From the NCBI RefSeq assembly GCF_020618775.1, contig NZ_JAESVB010000003.1, forward strand, positions 434,001 through 498,000: DNA of 64,000 nt. The letters are read 5' to 3'. Position numbers and translations under genes: made by a program. Positions 7,134-17,427 of the stretch are shown here, piece after piece. Each line of letters begins with the position of its first letter. The stretch's first letter is position 1. This stretch comes from Acidisoma silvae. GTDB taxonomy: Bacteria > Pseudomonadota > Alphaproteobacteria > Acetobacterales > Acetobacteraceae. A model generated the notes under the pieces. That model saw only the letters and a program-made list of their open reading frames with translations, did no database searches and had not been told where the DNA came from.

Positions 7134-8674
7134 ACGGTGGCGCCCAGCTGCCAGGGGGCGAATTCGTCATCGCCGAAGCCGATTTCCTCGCTCTTGGTGC
7201 GCTCGCCCGAAGCGATCCGCAGGATCGTCTCGAAGATACGCTGGCCGCATTCCTCCACCGTCTCGACGCCATCGGCGATAGTGCCGCAATTGATATCCAT
7301 GTCGTCCGGCTGGCGGTCATAGAGCGGCGTATTGGTGGCGAGCTTGAGCGAGGGGGTCGGCTTGCAGCCGAAGACCGACCCGCGCCCGGTGGTGAAGCAC
7401 AGCACGTTGCAGCCGCCGGCAATTTGCCCGGTGGCCGAAACCGGGTCGAAGCCAGGCCCGTCCATGATCACGAGCCCCTTTTCGGTTACCGGTTCGGCAT
7501 AGCCCACCACATCGACCAGATTGGTGGTGCCCGCCTTGGCGACGGCGCCCAGCGACTTTTCGACGATATTGGTCAGGCCGCCGGCCTTGTTGCCGGGGGA
7601 GGGGTTATTGTCGATCTCGCCGCCGTTGCGACGCGTGTAATCCTCCCACCAGGACAGCCGGTCGAGCAGCTTCTGGCCGATGGCGGGGCTGACGGCGCGG
7701 CGCGTCAGCAGATGTTCGGCACCATAGATTTCGGTGGTTTCGGTCAGCACGACCGTGCCGCCGTGACGGACGATGAGGTCGGACGCATAGCCCAGCGCCG
7801 GATTGGCGGTGAGGCCCGAAAAACTATCCGATCCGCCGCATTGCAGGGCGACATTGAGATGCGAGGCTGGCACGGTGACGCGCGTCACCGCATTGGCTTC
7901 GGGCAGCAGTTCGCAGACCTTGGCAATGCCGGCCTCAACCGTCTTGCGGGCGCCCCCGGTCTCCTGAATGACCATGGTGGCCATCTTGGTGCCGGTCTGG
8001 ATGCCCCGGCTTTGCATGATCGGGCCGATCTGATTGGTTTCGCAACCCAGGCCGATAATCAGCACGGCAGCGAAGTTCACATGTTCCGCATAGCCCGCGA
8101 TGGTGCGGCGGAGCGTATCCATGCCGTCTCCGGCGATGGCCATGCCGCAGCCGGTCTTGTGGGTCAGCGCCACGACGCCGTCGATATTGGGGTAATCGGC
8201 CAGCAGCCCCTGGTCGCCGGTGAAGGGGTTGCGGCGGAAGGCTTCCGCGACATAGCGCGCCGTGCCGGCCGAGCAGTTCACCGAGGTCAAGATGCCGATG
8301 TAGTTGCGGGTCGCGACACGGCCGTCAGCGCGAACGATGCCCTGAAAGGTCGCCTGCGGCTGAATATAGTCGGTCGGCTTCGCATCGACGCCGAAAGCAT
8401 GGTCGCGGGCGAACGCATGGATTTCGCAGTTATGGACGTGGATATGGTCGCCTGCCGCGATATCCGTCTTGGCGAAACCGATAACCTGACCGTAGCGTAG
8501 AATAGGCTCGCCCTGGGGGATCGCCTTCAGCGCCATCTTGTGGCCACGGGGAATGCGCTGTCCGGCCGTCACGCCCCGATCCGGCAGCACGGTGCCCTGC
8601 GGGATTTCGACGCGCGCAATGGCGACATTGTCGAGCAGATTGAGATGCATGGTGGACGAAAGCGTGTTCAGCAT
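7130..8674 (-). CDS. UxaA/GarD-family sugar-acid dehydratase (altronate dehydratase-like)
   Basis: A 514-residue protein with both parts of the family. There is an N-terminal SAF domain (residues ~8-100, VAIARVEIPQGTVLPDRGV to ITVHNC-like HIHVHNCEIH), then the large UxaA domain (GIVRADGRVATRNYIGILTSVNCS, THKTGCGM, LIIGLGCETNQ, LQCGGSDSFSGLTANPALG). Family members dehydrate altronate, galactarate or related sugar acids and need a divalent metal, commonly iron. The exact substrate cannot be assigned because no uxaB/uxaC or gar partner is present. ATG 8674 follows a G-run 7 bases upstream. It overlaps the Fe-S scaffold gene. Confidence 0.85.
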   Translation of the reverse strand: MLNTLSSTMHLNLLDNVAIARVEIPQGTVLPDRGVTAGQRIPRGHKMALKAIPQGEPILRYGQVIGFAKTDIAAGDHIHVHNCEIHAFARDHAFGVDAKPTDYIQPQATFQGIVRADGRVATRNYIGILTSVNCSAGTARYVAEAFRRNPFTGDQGLLADYPNIDGVVALTHKTGCGMAIAGDGMDTLRRTIAGYAEHVNFAAVLIIGLGCETNQIGPIMQSRGIQTGTKMATMVIQETGGARKTVEAGIAKVCELLPEANAVTRVTVPASHLNVALQCGGSDSFSGLTANPALGYASDLIVRHGGTVVLTETTEIYGAEHLLTRRAVSPAIGQKLLDRLSWWEDYTRRNGGEIDNNPSPGNKAGGLTNIVEKSLGAVAKAGTTNLVDVVGYAEPVTEKGLVIMDGPGFDPVSATGQIAGGCNVLCFTTGRGSVFGCKPTPSLKLATNTPLYDRQPDDMDINCGTIADGVETVEECGQRIFETILRIASGERTKSEEIGFGDDEFAPWQLGATV

Positions 8675-8802
8675 GGTCGGGCCCCCCAGTCCCTTTGCGG
8701 GACCGATCCTTTTATTTTCTGCGCTATTCTTGCGCCTTCATTTTGGCAGGCGCTACCCACAATGCGCAGTCCGAGCATGGCAAAATGCGAATGGTCGGAC
8801 GA

Positions 8803-9452
8803 TCAGGGCGAGCTGCCGGGCGCCCGTCCGAGTACAGCACCGGTATAGTTTTCGATGACCTGAGAGATGGGTTGCCCGTCCGGCGTTGTCAGCAGGCCGA
8901 CATTGCGCAGCACATGGTCGGGGATCGCGAAACTGCCGCCGGACGGATCTGCGGCCGGATACCAAAGTTTTTCACTGCTGATGGTCTGGCGCCGGAAATG
9001 CAGGCTGCGCACGGCGAGGCCGAAAGGCGTGTCGGTATGGTCCAGCAGCCCGTTCATGGCCGGCGTCAGCCGATCCGGCAGGTACCAATTATCGGCGTCC
9101 GACAGCACAAGGTCGCCGCAGAAGAGCTGAACCCGGCGATAGCCGACGGCTTCCCCAGGGGCCAGCCGTAGATTGTGGCGGACGCTTTCAGGCGGATCCT
9201 TGGGCGGGCCTTCGACCCGCTGAGCGACGATTTTAGGGACAGGGGCCAGATGGTAGTCGGCGCACCAGCGTGTCAGCACCAAAGTCGCGCTGGGCTCCTG
9301 CCGCAGTGCCTGCTGCAGGCGGTCGAGGCGATGGTCGGCCTCGACCCTATTGGCCTGCGTGGCAGGCCAGGTCAGAGAGAGATCAGCGAAGGCCATGGCG
9401 GGCGACAGGCAAAGACCGAAAACGATCAAGCCGGCGCGCCACGGCCCGCACC

Positions 9453-9456
<4 letters not shown>
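8803..9456 (-). CDS. Exported chorismate-lyase-like (UbiC/UTRA fold) protein
   Basis: A 217-residue protein with a signal peptide (hydrophobic residues ~8-24, cleavage about AFA-DL). The body follows the UbiC/UTRA pattern: LTRWCADYHL, VRHNLRLAPGEAVGYRRVQLFCG, LSDADNWYLPDRLTPAMNGLL, then DTPFGLAVRSLHFRR. Cytoplasmic UbiC splits chorismate into 4-hydroxybenzoate and pyruvate. An exported relative would not meet chorismate, so the function is open. Its ATG overlaps the accC stop as ATGA, placing it last in the aroQ-accB-accC unit. The 128-bp gap after it (8675-8802) shows no gene. Confidence 0.6.
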
Positions 9457-10796
<1,340 letters not shown>

Positions 10797-10802
10797 CTGG
10801 GA

Positions 10803-11264
10803 TCAGTCCAGAATCAACAGGACTTCGCCGAACTCTACCGGGGCCCCGCTGCCGATGATGATCTGGGACACGGTGCCGCCGCGCGGCGCCTTGATCTGAT
10901 TGAAGGTCTTCATCGCCTCGATCAGAAGCAGGGTCTGGCCCGCTTCGACGCGCTGGCCGACGGAGACGAAATTCGGGCTTTCCGGATCGGGCGACAGATA
11001 GGCGACGCCGACCATCGGGCTGGTGACCGCGCCTGGATGGCTGGCATCGAGCGCCGGTGCGGCGACGGGAACGGCGGCGACCGGCGCGGCCGCCGCCGGT
11101 GCGGCCGCGGCCGGCTGCGCCGGAACATAGCTGACGGGAGCTGCCGCGCGCGCGATGCGGATGCGGCGGTCCTTTTCCGAGATTTCGATCTCGCTCAGGC
11201 CGGTTTCGTCGAGAATGGCCGCGAGTTCGCGAATATCCTCAGGATCAAAAGACATCCGGTTCAT
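10803..11264 (-). CDS. accB: Biotin carboxyl carrier protein of acetyl-CoA carboxylase
   Basis: A 153-residue protein. An N-terminal helical region (FDPEDIRELAAIL, LSEIEISEKDRRIRI) is followed by a long Ala/Pro linker (residues ~42-72), then the biotinyl domain with the EAMK motif and biotinylated Lys119 (LLIEAMKTFNQI). The ATG at 11264 has GGAGGG upstream and overlaps the aroQ stop as ATGA. It carries CO2 from AccC to the carboxyltransferase AccAD, which is not in this window. Confidence 0.96.
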   Translation of the reverse strand: MNRMSFDPEDIRELAAILDETGLSEIEISEKDRRIRIARAAAPVSYVPAQPAAAAPAAAAPVAAVPVAAPALDASHPGAVTSPMVGVAYLSPDPESPNFVSVGQRVEAGQTLLLIEAMKTFNQIKAPRGGTVSQIIIGSGAPVEFGEVLLILD

Positions 11265-11710
11265 AGGCCGCCCTCCAGAATCCGTGCCATCGCGGTCAAA
11301 CCCAGGGCGTAGCCATGTGTTCCGAAACCGCACAGCACACCCGTTGCTATTTTGGAAATGTAAGAGTGATGCCGGAATTGCTCACGGCGATGGATATTAG
11401 AAATGTGAACTTCGACGACCGGCAGTTCAGCCGACAGCAGTGCGTCCATCAGCGAGATCGAAGTATGGCTCAGTCCCGCCGGGTTGATGACGATGCCGCT
11501 GGCGCGGCCGCGACATTCCTGCACCCAGGAAATCAGCTCGCCCTCGCTGTTCGTCTGCCGAAAATCAATGGCAAGGCCCAGCCCTTCCGCCGTTTCGGCG
11601 CAGAGCTGCTCGACATCATCCAGCGTCGCCGAGCCATAGACTTCGGGCTGGCGCAGGCCGAGCATATTGAGATTGGGGCCGTTCAGAACGGCGATGAGCG
11701 GTAGTGTCAT
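11261..11710 (-). CDS. aroQ: Type II 3-dehydroquinate dehydratase
   Basis: A 149-residue dodecameric type II enzyme, converting 3-dehydroquinate to 3-dehydroshikimate in the shikimate pathway. VLNGPNLNMLGLRQPEVYG carries the Arg and Tyr of the active-site lid, INPAGLSHTSISLMDAL the Asn/His pair and VEVHISNIHRREQFR the second His. ATG 11710 is preferred over an upstream TTG because it gives the usual short N-terminus. It leads aroQ-accB-accC, an order common in proteobacteria. aroC lies at 49741-50826. Confidence 0.95.
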   Translation of the reverse strand: MTLPLIAVLNGPNLNMLGLRQPEVYGSATLDDVEQLCAETAEGLGLAIDFRQTNSEGELISWVQECRGRASGIVINPAGLSHTSISLMDALLSAELPVVEVHISNIHRREQFRHHSYISKIATGVLCGFGTHGYALGLTAMARILEGGL

Positions 11711-11794
11711 GGAACGGGGGCTAGCATAGGCCAGAGGCGGGGCCAAGCCTAACCCCGATCCCGGCGGCCGATGTCATAGCGTGCTGCCATGAAA

Positions 11795-12592
11795 TCAGAT
11801 GACCTCGCAGGTTTCTTCAAACATCAGCCGGGTGTTGCGCCCGGTTTTGGCGGGTTCGGCATAGCCGAGGCTGAGCAGGAAATTGGACCGCCAGCCGCGT
11901 CCGTCCAGGAACAGCGCATCGACGCGGGCATTGTCGAAGCCTGACATCGGCCAGCAGTCCAGGCCCAGCAGGCGGGCCGCCATGATGAGATAGCCGCCTT
12001 GCAGGCTGCCGTTGCGCATGGCGGTTTCCTGCGAAAAATCGTCGTTCCACGCAAACCAGGGACGAGCATCGGCTTGCGGGTAGAGCCGCGTCAGAAAATC
12101 ATAGAAGGACGGGTCGAAGGCGACGATGACCGTGACCGGCGCGGTCATGACCGCTTCCACATTGGCTGGCGTCAGCGCGGTGCGCAGGCGTTCCTTCGCT
12201 CCCGGGCTGCGGACGAAGACCAGCCGCAGAGGCGAGGTATTGGCCGAGGTCGGGCCGAGCTTCACCAGGTCATACAGATGCCGGTAGGTCTCTTCGTCGA
12301 TCGCGCGGTCGGTCCAGGCGCTTGGCGTGCGGGCGTCCAGGAAGGCGCGCGCCAGTTCCGGGCTTTCCAGATCATAGGGGAAGGTTTTCGGCTCGGCCGG
12401 CGCGGCGATGACCTCCGGCACGCTGTCTTCAACGGCGACGGCTGCCGCTTCGCCGGGGATGGCAATGTCTTCCGCGATCAGCCGGTCAGCCAGCGACGCG
12501 TCATGGGCGGGCGCTGCCACGCTCGCCGGCGCATGGGCCGGCACCGCATCTTCGGCCGTCAGCTTGTCGTTCGTCTCAGTCACGTCCGTCAT
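11795..12592 (-). CDS. RutE/HadB-like nitroreductase with Ala-rich N-terminal extension
   Basis: A 265-residue FMN oxidoreductase of the malonic-semialdehyde-reductase RutE type. FLDARTPSAWTDRAIDEETYRHLYDLVKLGPTSANTSPLR is the family's opening block (FMN contacts SAN), followed by NVEAVMTAPVTVIVAFD and GLDCWPMSGFDNARVD. Canonical members are near 195 residues. Here about 65 extra residues precede the fold, rich in Ala, Pro, Glu and Asp and probably disordered. ATG 12592 has a GGGGATCGGG site upstream. No other rut gene is near, so a role in pyrimidine breakdown is not supported. Confidence 0.8.
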   Translation of the reverse strand: MTDVTETNDKLTAEDAVPAHAPASVAAPAHDASLADRLIAEDIAIPGEAAAVAVEDSVPEVIAAPAEPKTFPYDLESPELARAFLDARTPSAWTDRAIDEETYRHLYDLVKLGPTSANTSPLRLVFVRSPGAKERLRTALTPANVEAVMTAPVTVIVAFDPSFYDFLTRLYPQADARPWFAWNDDFSQETAMRNGSLQGGYLIMAARLLGLDCWPMSGFDNARVDALFLDGRGWRSNFLLSLGYAEPAKTGRNTRLMFEETCEVI

Positions 12593-12699
12593 TCGCCCGA
12601 TCCCCAAACCTAAAGCGGCGGGAACTGATAGCACGCGCCCCGATCGGATCAACGCCCCCAAAGAAACCGAGGGCTGTTCCATAGCCTTGCGCGACCGGC

Positions 12700-15600
12700 T
12701 TATTCGGCGGCCATGCGCGGCGGGGGCGGTTCCGTCATGGCGACGGCACGGTTGAGGTCGACCGACAGCAGGCGGGAGACGCCACGCTCCATCATGGTGA
12801 CGCCATAGAGCCGATCCATCCGCGCCATGGTGTGATGGTGATGGGTCACGACCATGAAGCGCGTGCCGGTTTCCTTCACAACTTCGTTCAGCAAGGTGCA
12901 GAGCCGCTCGACATTTGCGTCATCCAGCGGCGCGTCCACCTCATCCAGCACCGCCAGCGGCGCGGGATTGCTGCGGAAAACCGCGAAGATGAGCGAGAGC
13001 GCGGTCAGCGCCTGCTCTCCGCCCGAGAGAAGCGAGAGTGTCGACAGCTTCTTGCCCAGCGGCTGGGCATAGATTTCAAGACCCGCTTCCAGCGGATCGT
13101 CGGACCCGACCAGCGCCAGATGGGCGCGGCCACCGCCGAACATGCGCGCGTAGAATGCCTGGAAATTCTTGTCGATTTCCGCGAAGGCGGCGGACAGCCG
13201 CTCGCGCCCTTCGCGGTTGAGATGGCCGACCGAGCCACGCAGCTTGGCGATGGCCGCGACCAGATCGCCCTTCTCGCGGTCAATCAGCTCGATCTGCCGG
13301 GTGATCTCCTCCGATTCCAGCTCGGCGCGCAGGTTCACCGGGCCCATTTCGTCCCGTTCCTTGGTCAGGCGCTCGAACCGGCGGCGGGCCTTGTCCTCAT
13401 TCTCCTGGCTGGGCTCGACCGTGATTTCCGGGAAGGCGGGTTCCGCGCCCAGCCGTTCCAGAATGCGTTCGGCGACCGTGCCCCAGGCGTGGTTCGCCTG
13501 CTCCACCGCGCTTTCGGCGCGGACAAGGTTTTCGCGCGTCAGCGCCTGAGCGGTTTCAGCGGCGCGCGAGGCCTTTTCGGCGGCCCGGGCCTCATCCTCC
13601 GCCGCCTTCAAGCGGCTGGCCGAGGTCTGATGGGCAGCCTGCGCGTCCGCGAATTCGGTCGTCTGCGCCGCGCGGGCCGTCGCCAGCCGCTCGGGCTCTG
13701 CCGCGAGTGCCGCATGTTCGGTCGCGGCTTCCTGCCGTCGCTGGTCGAGATCGGCGAGATGGGCTTTGCCGGCCTCGGCCCGTTCCGCCCAGCTTTGCCG
13801 TTCCTGTGCCAGAGCCTGCCGGCGCTGGGCGCGGGTGGAACGATCACGCAGCAGCCCGTCATGGCGGGCGCGGCTGTCGCTTTCCTCGCGCCGCGCCAGT
13901 TGCAGGGCGCTGCGGGCGGTCTCGACCTCGGCGCGCATGGCCGATAGGTCGGGGAGATTGGCGGCTTCCTCACGAATGGCGGCCAGCGAGGCGTCGGCCT
14001 CGGTCTTTTCCGGCTGGGCGGCTTCCAGCTGGGAGACGACACCGGCCAGCCGCTGCTCGGCGGCGGCGGCGCGGGTGGTGAGGGCTGCTGCCGTATTGCG
14101 CAGACGCTCGGCTGCCTGATCGGCCTCGCGGCGGGCATTGCGGGCGGCCTGTTCCTCGGTCACCGTCGCGCGGTCGGCCGTCTGGGCCGCGTCCTGGGCG
14201 GCTTTCGCTTCTGCCGCGGCCTGGTCGGCGGCAGCCCCATCCTCGCGCAGCTTGCGCAGGCGGTTGCGCTGCGTGAGGCGCACGGTCGCCGCCGTCGGTG
14301 TGCCGGCGCGCAGTGTATAGCCGTCCCAGCGCCAGACACCGCCTTCCTTGGAGACGATGACCTGGCCGGGCCGCAACTGCGCCTGCAAACCGGGCGCGCC
14401 ATCGGCCGGGGCCAGCAGAATATGAGCCAGGGCGCGGGCCAGAGCAGGCGGACCCTGCACCACCTCGCCCAGGGGCTGACAGCCTTCGGGGATGGCGGCG
14501 CTGCCGTCGATCGCCGGCAATTCCCGCCAGTAACGCGCGGCTTCTTTTCCGGCCGATGCACTCAGTTCTTCGCCGAAAGCGGCACCAAGGGCGGCTTCCA
14601 GGCCGGCCGGAACGGTCAGTTCGTCGACCAGCTGCGGGCCGCCTTGGGTGCCGCCGACGCTCAGCACTTCATTGAGGGCGCGGATTTCCGCGCGCAGCTT
14701 GGTGGCGGCGGCTTCCGCCGTATTGGCCTGTTCGCGGGCTTTCGTCAGCGCGCTTTGCGCGGCCACACGGGCCTTTTCGGCCGTTTCCAGCCGGGTCGCT
14801 GCCTCTTTCCGCGCCGCTTCTGCCGTCTCGGCCGCTTGCTTCGCTTCGGCGAGCTTGTCCGGCGCGATCAGGTCCAGCGCCAGTCTGTCCCGCTCGACGG
14901 TGAGCCGGGCGACCTGTTCGCCCACGCGCCGCGCGCGCTGTTCGGCCTGGGACAGCCGACCGGTCAGCGCCTGGGCGGTGGCGGTCAGCGCCGCATTGCG
15001 TTCGGTCGCGGCCTGGGCCGTCGCTTCCGCTTCGCGCGCCGTCTCGGCCGCGCGGGTCATGGCGGCAACAGCCTCGGCCAGCCGCGCTTCGGCCTCGGCC
15101 TCGGCGGCGGCCAGGGTCGCGTCTTCGGCGCCGAGGCGCTGCTCGGCCTCGGCGGCGTCGCGCATCAGGCCTTCGGCACGGCCGAGATCGCGCAGGGCCT
15201 GTTCCAGGCGCTGATTGGCGGCGCCGATGGCGGCCTTCGCGCGGGCTTCCTCGGCGGCCAGCTGTTCGCTGGCGACGCGCTGGCGTTCCAGCGCGGTGCG
15301 GGCCTCGGCTTCCGCCGCGCGAAGTGCGGGCAGAATGTCATGGCCCTGGCCATGCGCCTGTTCGGCGGCACGATTGGCCTCCGCCGCTTCAGCGGCCTTA
15401 ACCTTCGCTTCTTCCAAAGTGAGGCGAGCGGCTTCGCGAGCACGCTCCACCCGCAGATGCTGAATGGCCAGGAATTCGGCTTCGCTGGCGCGAATGAGGC
15501 CGGAAATATTGCGATAGCGCGCGGCCTGGCGCGCCTGACGCTGCAGGGCCTGCAATTGAATTTCCACCTGCCCGCGCATGTCATCGGCACGCTGCAGATT

Positions 15601-16173
15601 GGCCTCCGTGGCGCGAAGCTTCAGCTCGGCCTCATGCCGGCGAGCAGAAAGCCCGGCAATGCCGGCGGCTTCTTCCAGGATTTGCCGGCGCTCTTCCGGC
15701 TTGGCATTGACGATGGCGGCAACGCGGCCCTGTCCGACCATGGCGCAGCTGCGCGCGCCGCTCGCCATATCGGCGAACAGCGTCTGCACATCGCGGGCGC
15801 GCATTTCGCGTCCGTTGATGCGATAGGCGCTGCCCGAACCGCGTTCGATCTTGCGGGTGATTTCCAGCTCGGACTGCTCATGCAGCGGCGGCGGAATGAT
15901 GCCGAGCGCATCCTCCAGCGTGACGGTGACTTCCGCCATATTGCGGGAGGGGCGCGTGGTGGTGCCGGCGAAGATGATGTCGTCCATCTCTCCGCCGCGC
16001 AGTGACCGGGCATTGCCCTCGCCCATCGCCCATCTGAGCGCATCGACGATATTCGATTTGCCGCAGCCGTTCGGACCGATGATGCCGGTCAGGCCCGGCA
16101 AAATCTCGACGCTGGTCGAATCGGCGAAGCTCTTGAACCCCGCGATGCGTAGACGGGCGACCCGGGCGGGCAA
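12700..16173 (-). CDS. smc: Chromosome segregation protein SMC
   Basis: A 1157-residue condensin ATPase. The N-terminal Walker A is GPNGCGKSNI (residues ~33-42). Long Ala/Glu/Arg-rich coiled coils run from ~170 to ~480 and ~660 to ~900, around a hinge at ~510-640 (QLVDELTVPAGLEAALGAAF to the VRLTQRNRLRKL exit). The C-terminal ATPase half has signature LSGGEQALTAL and Walker B LAVLDEVDAPLDDANVERL. It holds the nucleoid arms together with ScpAB, not seen here. It follows a DsbA-like gene by 6 bases in the conserved dciA-dsbA-smc order. Confidence 0.96.
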   Translation of the reverse strand: MPARVARLRIAGFKSFADSTSVEILPGLTGIIGPNGCGKSNIVDALRWAMGEGNARSLRGGEMDDIIFAGTTTRPSRNMAEVTVTLEDALGIIPPPLHEQSELEITRKIERGSGSAYRINGREMRARDVQTLFADMASGARSCAMVGQGRVAAIVNAKPEERRQILEEAAGIAGLSARRHEAELKLRATEANLQRADDMRGQVEIQLQALQRQARQAARYRNISGLIRASEAEFLAIQHLRVERAREAARLTLEEAKVKAAEAAEANRAAEQAHGQGHDILPALRAAEAEARTALERQRVASEQLAAEEARAKAAIGAANQRLEQALRDLGRAEGLMRDAAEAEQRLGAEDATLAAAEAEAEARLAEAVAAMTRAAETAREAEATAQAATERNAALTATAQALTGRLSQAEQRARRVGEQVARLTVERDRLALDLIAPDKLAEAKQAAETAEAARKEAATRLETAEKARVAAQSALTKAREQANTAEAAATKLRAEIRALNEVLSVGGTQGGPQLVDELTVPAGLEAALGAAFGEELSASAGKEAARYWRELPAIDGSAAIPEGCQPLGEVVQGPPALARALAHILLAPADGAPGLQAQLRPGQVIVSKEGGVWRWDGYTLRAGTPTAATVRLTQRNRLRKLREDGAAADQAAAEAKAAQDAAQTADRATVTEEQAARNARREADQAAERLRNTAAALTTRAAAAEQRLAGVVSQLEAAQPEKTEADASLAAIREEAANLPDLSAMRAEVETARSALQLARREESDSRARHDGLLRDRSTRAQRRQALAQERQSWAERAEAGKAHLADLDQRRQEAATEHAALAAEPERLATARAAQTTEFADAQAAHQTSASRLKAAEDEARAAEKASRAAETAQALTRENLVRAESAVEQANHAWGTVAERILERLGAEPAFPEITVEPSQENEDKARRRFERLTKERDEMGPVNLRAELESEEITRQIELIDREKGDLVAAIAKLRGSVGHLNREGRERLSAAFAEIDKNFQAFYARMFGGGRAHLALVGSDDPLEAGLEIYAQPLGKKLSTLSLLSGGEQALTALSLIFAVFRSNPAPLAVLDEVDAPLDDANVERLCTLLNEVVKETGTRFMVVTHHHHTMARMDRLYGVTMMERGVSRLLSVDLNRAVAMTEPPPPRMAAE

Positions 16174-16179
16174 GTGCGA

Positions 16180-16791
16180 TTACCCTGCCAGGCCGATGGC
16201 GGAGACGAAGTCGCTGTATTCCATGTCGCCGGCCTGGGTCTTGCCCTTGATGAGGAAGGAGGGCGTGGCTTCGATATTGTACATCTTTTCGTCTGCTACC
16301 TGCTGGGTTTGGATCCAGTTCTTGAGAGCGCTGTCGGCGACGGCCTTGTCGAAAACGTCACGGCCCATGCCGGCCAGCGCCGCCATCTTCCAAAGCTCGT
16401 CCGTATAGTTCACGCCCGGCGCGAAGGCCCAGGTATCCTGGCTCGCGAAGAGAGCCGTGATGAAGGGGTAATATTGCGTGGTCGGAAGATAGCGCGCGAC
16501 CATTGCCGCTTCCAGTGCCACGGCGTCGAGCGGGAAGTCGTGATAGACGATCCGCAGCTTGCCCGGCTTCACCAGCTTTTCCATCACGTCCGGCATCGTC
16601 GTCATCGAGAAATGGGCGCAATGCGTGCAGGTGAGGGAGAAGAACTCCTCAACCGTCACCGGCGCAGTCGCAGAGCCGATGGAGCGCGGGCCTTCCGTGG
16701 CCGGCAGGCTGTCGGCATGGCCCAGGCGCGGCAGGGCCATCGTGCCCATGGCGGCAGCGCCGGTGGTGACCAGGAAGCGACGTGTAATCAT
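16180..16791 (-). CDS. DsbA-family thiol-disulfide oxidoreductase (Tat-type signal)
   Basis: A 203-residue DsbA-like protein. The N-terminus MITRRFLVTTGAAAMG holds a twin-arginine followed by a hydrophobic stretch, suggesting Tat or Sec export; the mature thioredoxin fold starts near GSATAPVTVEEFFSLTC. The redox motif is CTHC, and the cis-Pro region is IEATPSFLIKG. It should oxidise or isomerise periplasmic thiols. An AAGG site lies 9 bases before the ATG at 16791, which is preferred over an ATG five codons upstream. dsbB is present at 54782-55273. Confidence 0.88.
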   Translation of the reverse strand: MITRRFLVTTGAAAMGTMALPRLGHADSLPATEGPRSIGSATAPVTVEEFFSLTCTHCAHFSMTTMPDVMEKLVKPGKLRIVYHDFPLDAVALEAAMVARYLPTTQYYPFITALFASQDTWAFAPGVNYTDELWKMAALAGMGRDVFDKAVADSALKNWIQTQQVADEKMYNIEATPSFLIKGKTQAGDMEYSDFVSAIGLAG

Positions 16792-16881
16792 AGCAGCAAC
16801 CTTCAATATGTTGTGGTACGTAGCAGATCAGCCACTAACTGTCGATAATTCAGTCATTGGCTAATGACAGGGGAGTGACGG

Positions 16882-17427
16882 TCAACCCTCGCCCCGATGG
16901 GTGCGGATGGCGATGCCCAGACGCTGCAAAGCGTCATGCAAAGGGCCGGGTTCGATGCCGGCAATGTCGGGTGGCGGCCCGGCCGGGCGCGGTTTGCGGG
17001 CGGGTGCGCGCGGGGCGGCCGCGACCGGCAAGGTCGTCTGCTGCACGAAGCGCAGGCGCTTGATCAGCGCATTTTCGCCGAAGGATCCGATATGGTTGTT
17101 CAGCCGCGCGATCAATTGCGTCGTCAGATGTTGCAATTCCATCGCGACCGGCCCCTGGCAGGCGATGGTCAGCGTGCCGGCGGAAAATTTCTGTGGCTGG
17201 GTGCGGGGGCCGAGCACCGGTCCCATAATGTCCAACCAGTCGATCATGATCTGGGACGTGGCCGGCGCGCGGCGGCGAAAGCCGGGCTGGGTGACGCGAG
17301 CGATAAGGCCGCCGATCGGCCGCATCGTATAGGTGCGGGACGGCGCTTCGGAAGCAGGCGTCTTGCGACCGGCCTCCGCTGGCGTCATCTTCTTCGATGT
17401 GCCGCCATTCCGCTCGTCCAAAGCCAT
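16882..17427 (-). CDS. dciA: DciA-like DUF721 protein (helicase-loading factor)
   Basis: A 181-residue protein with a central DUF721/DciA domain (residues ~35-125): GGLIARVTQPGFRRR, MIDWLDIMGPVLG, FSAGTLTIACQGPVAMELQHL and LIARLNNHIGS. The C-terminal 50 residues are Pro/Ala-rich. DciA loads the replicative helicase DnaB in bacteria without DnaC. ATG 17427 has AGGGTGAAGG just upstream. Its 5' end overlaps the probable mutY start on the other strand by 29 bases, so its promoter must lie inside mutY. dsbA-like and smc follow. Confidence 0.82.
   Translation of the reverse strand: MALDERNGGTSKKMTPAEAGRKTPASEAPSRTYTMRPIGGLIARVTQPGFRRRAPATSQIMIDWLDIMGPVLGPRTQPQKFSAGTLTIACQGPVAMELQHLTTQLIARLNNHIGSFGENALIKRLRFVQQTTLPVAAAPRAPARKPRPAGPPPDIAGIEPGPLHDALQRLGIAIRTHRGEG

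Noticed and set aside
14422-16005. A 527-codon Gly-rich plus-strand frame over smc
   Set aside because: Its repetitive Gly/Arg/Phe composition mirrors the Ala/Glu-rich coiled coil of SMC on the other strand.
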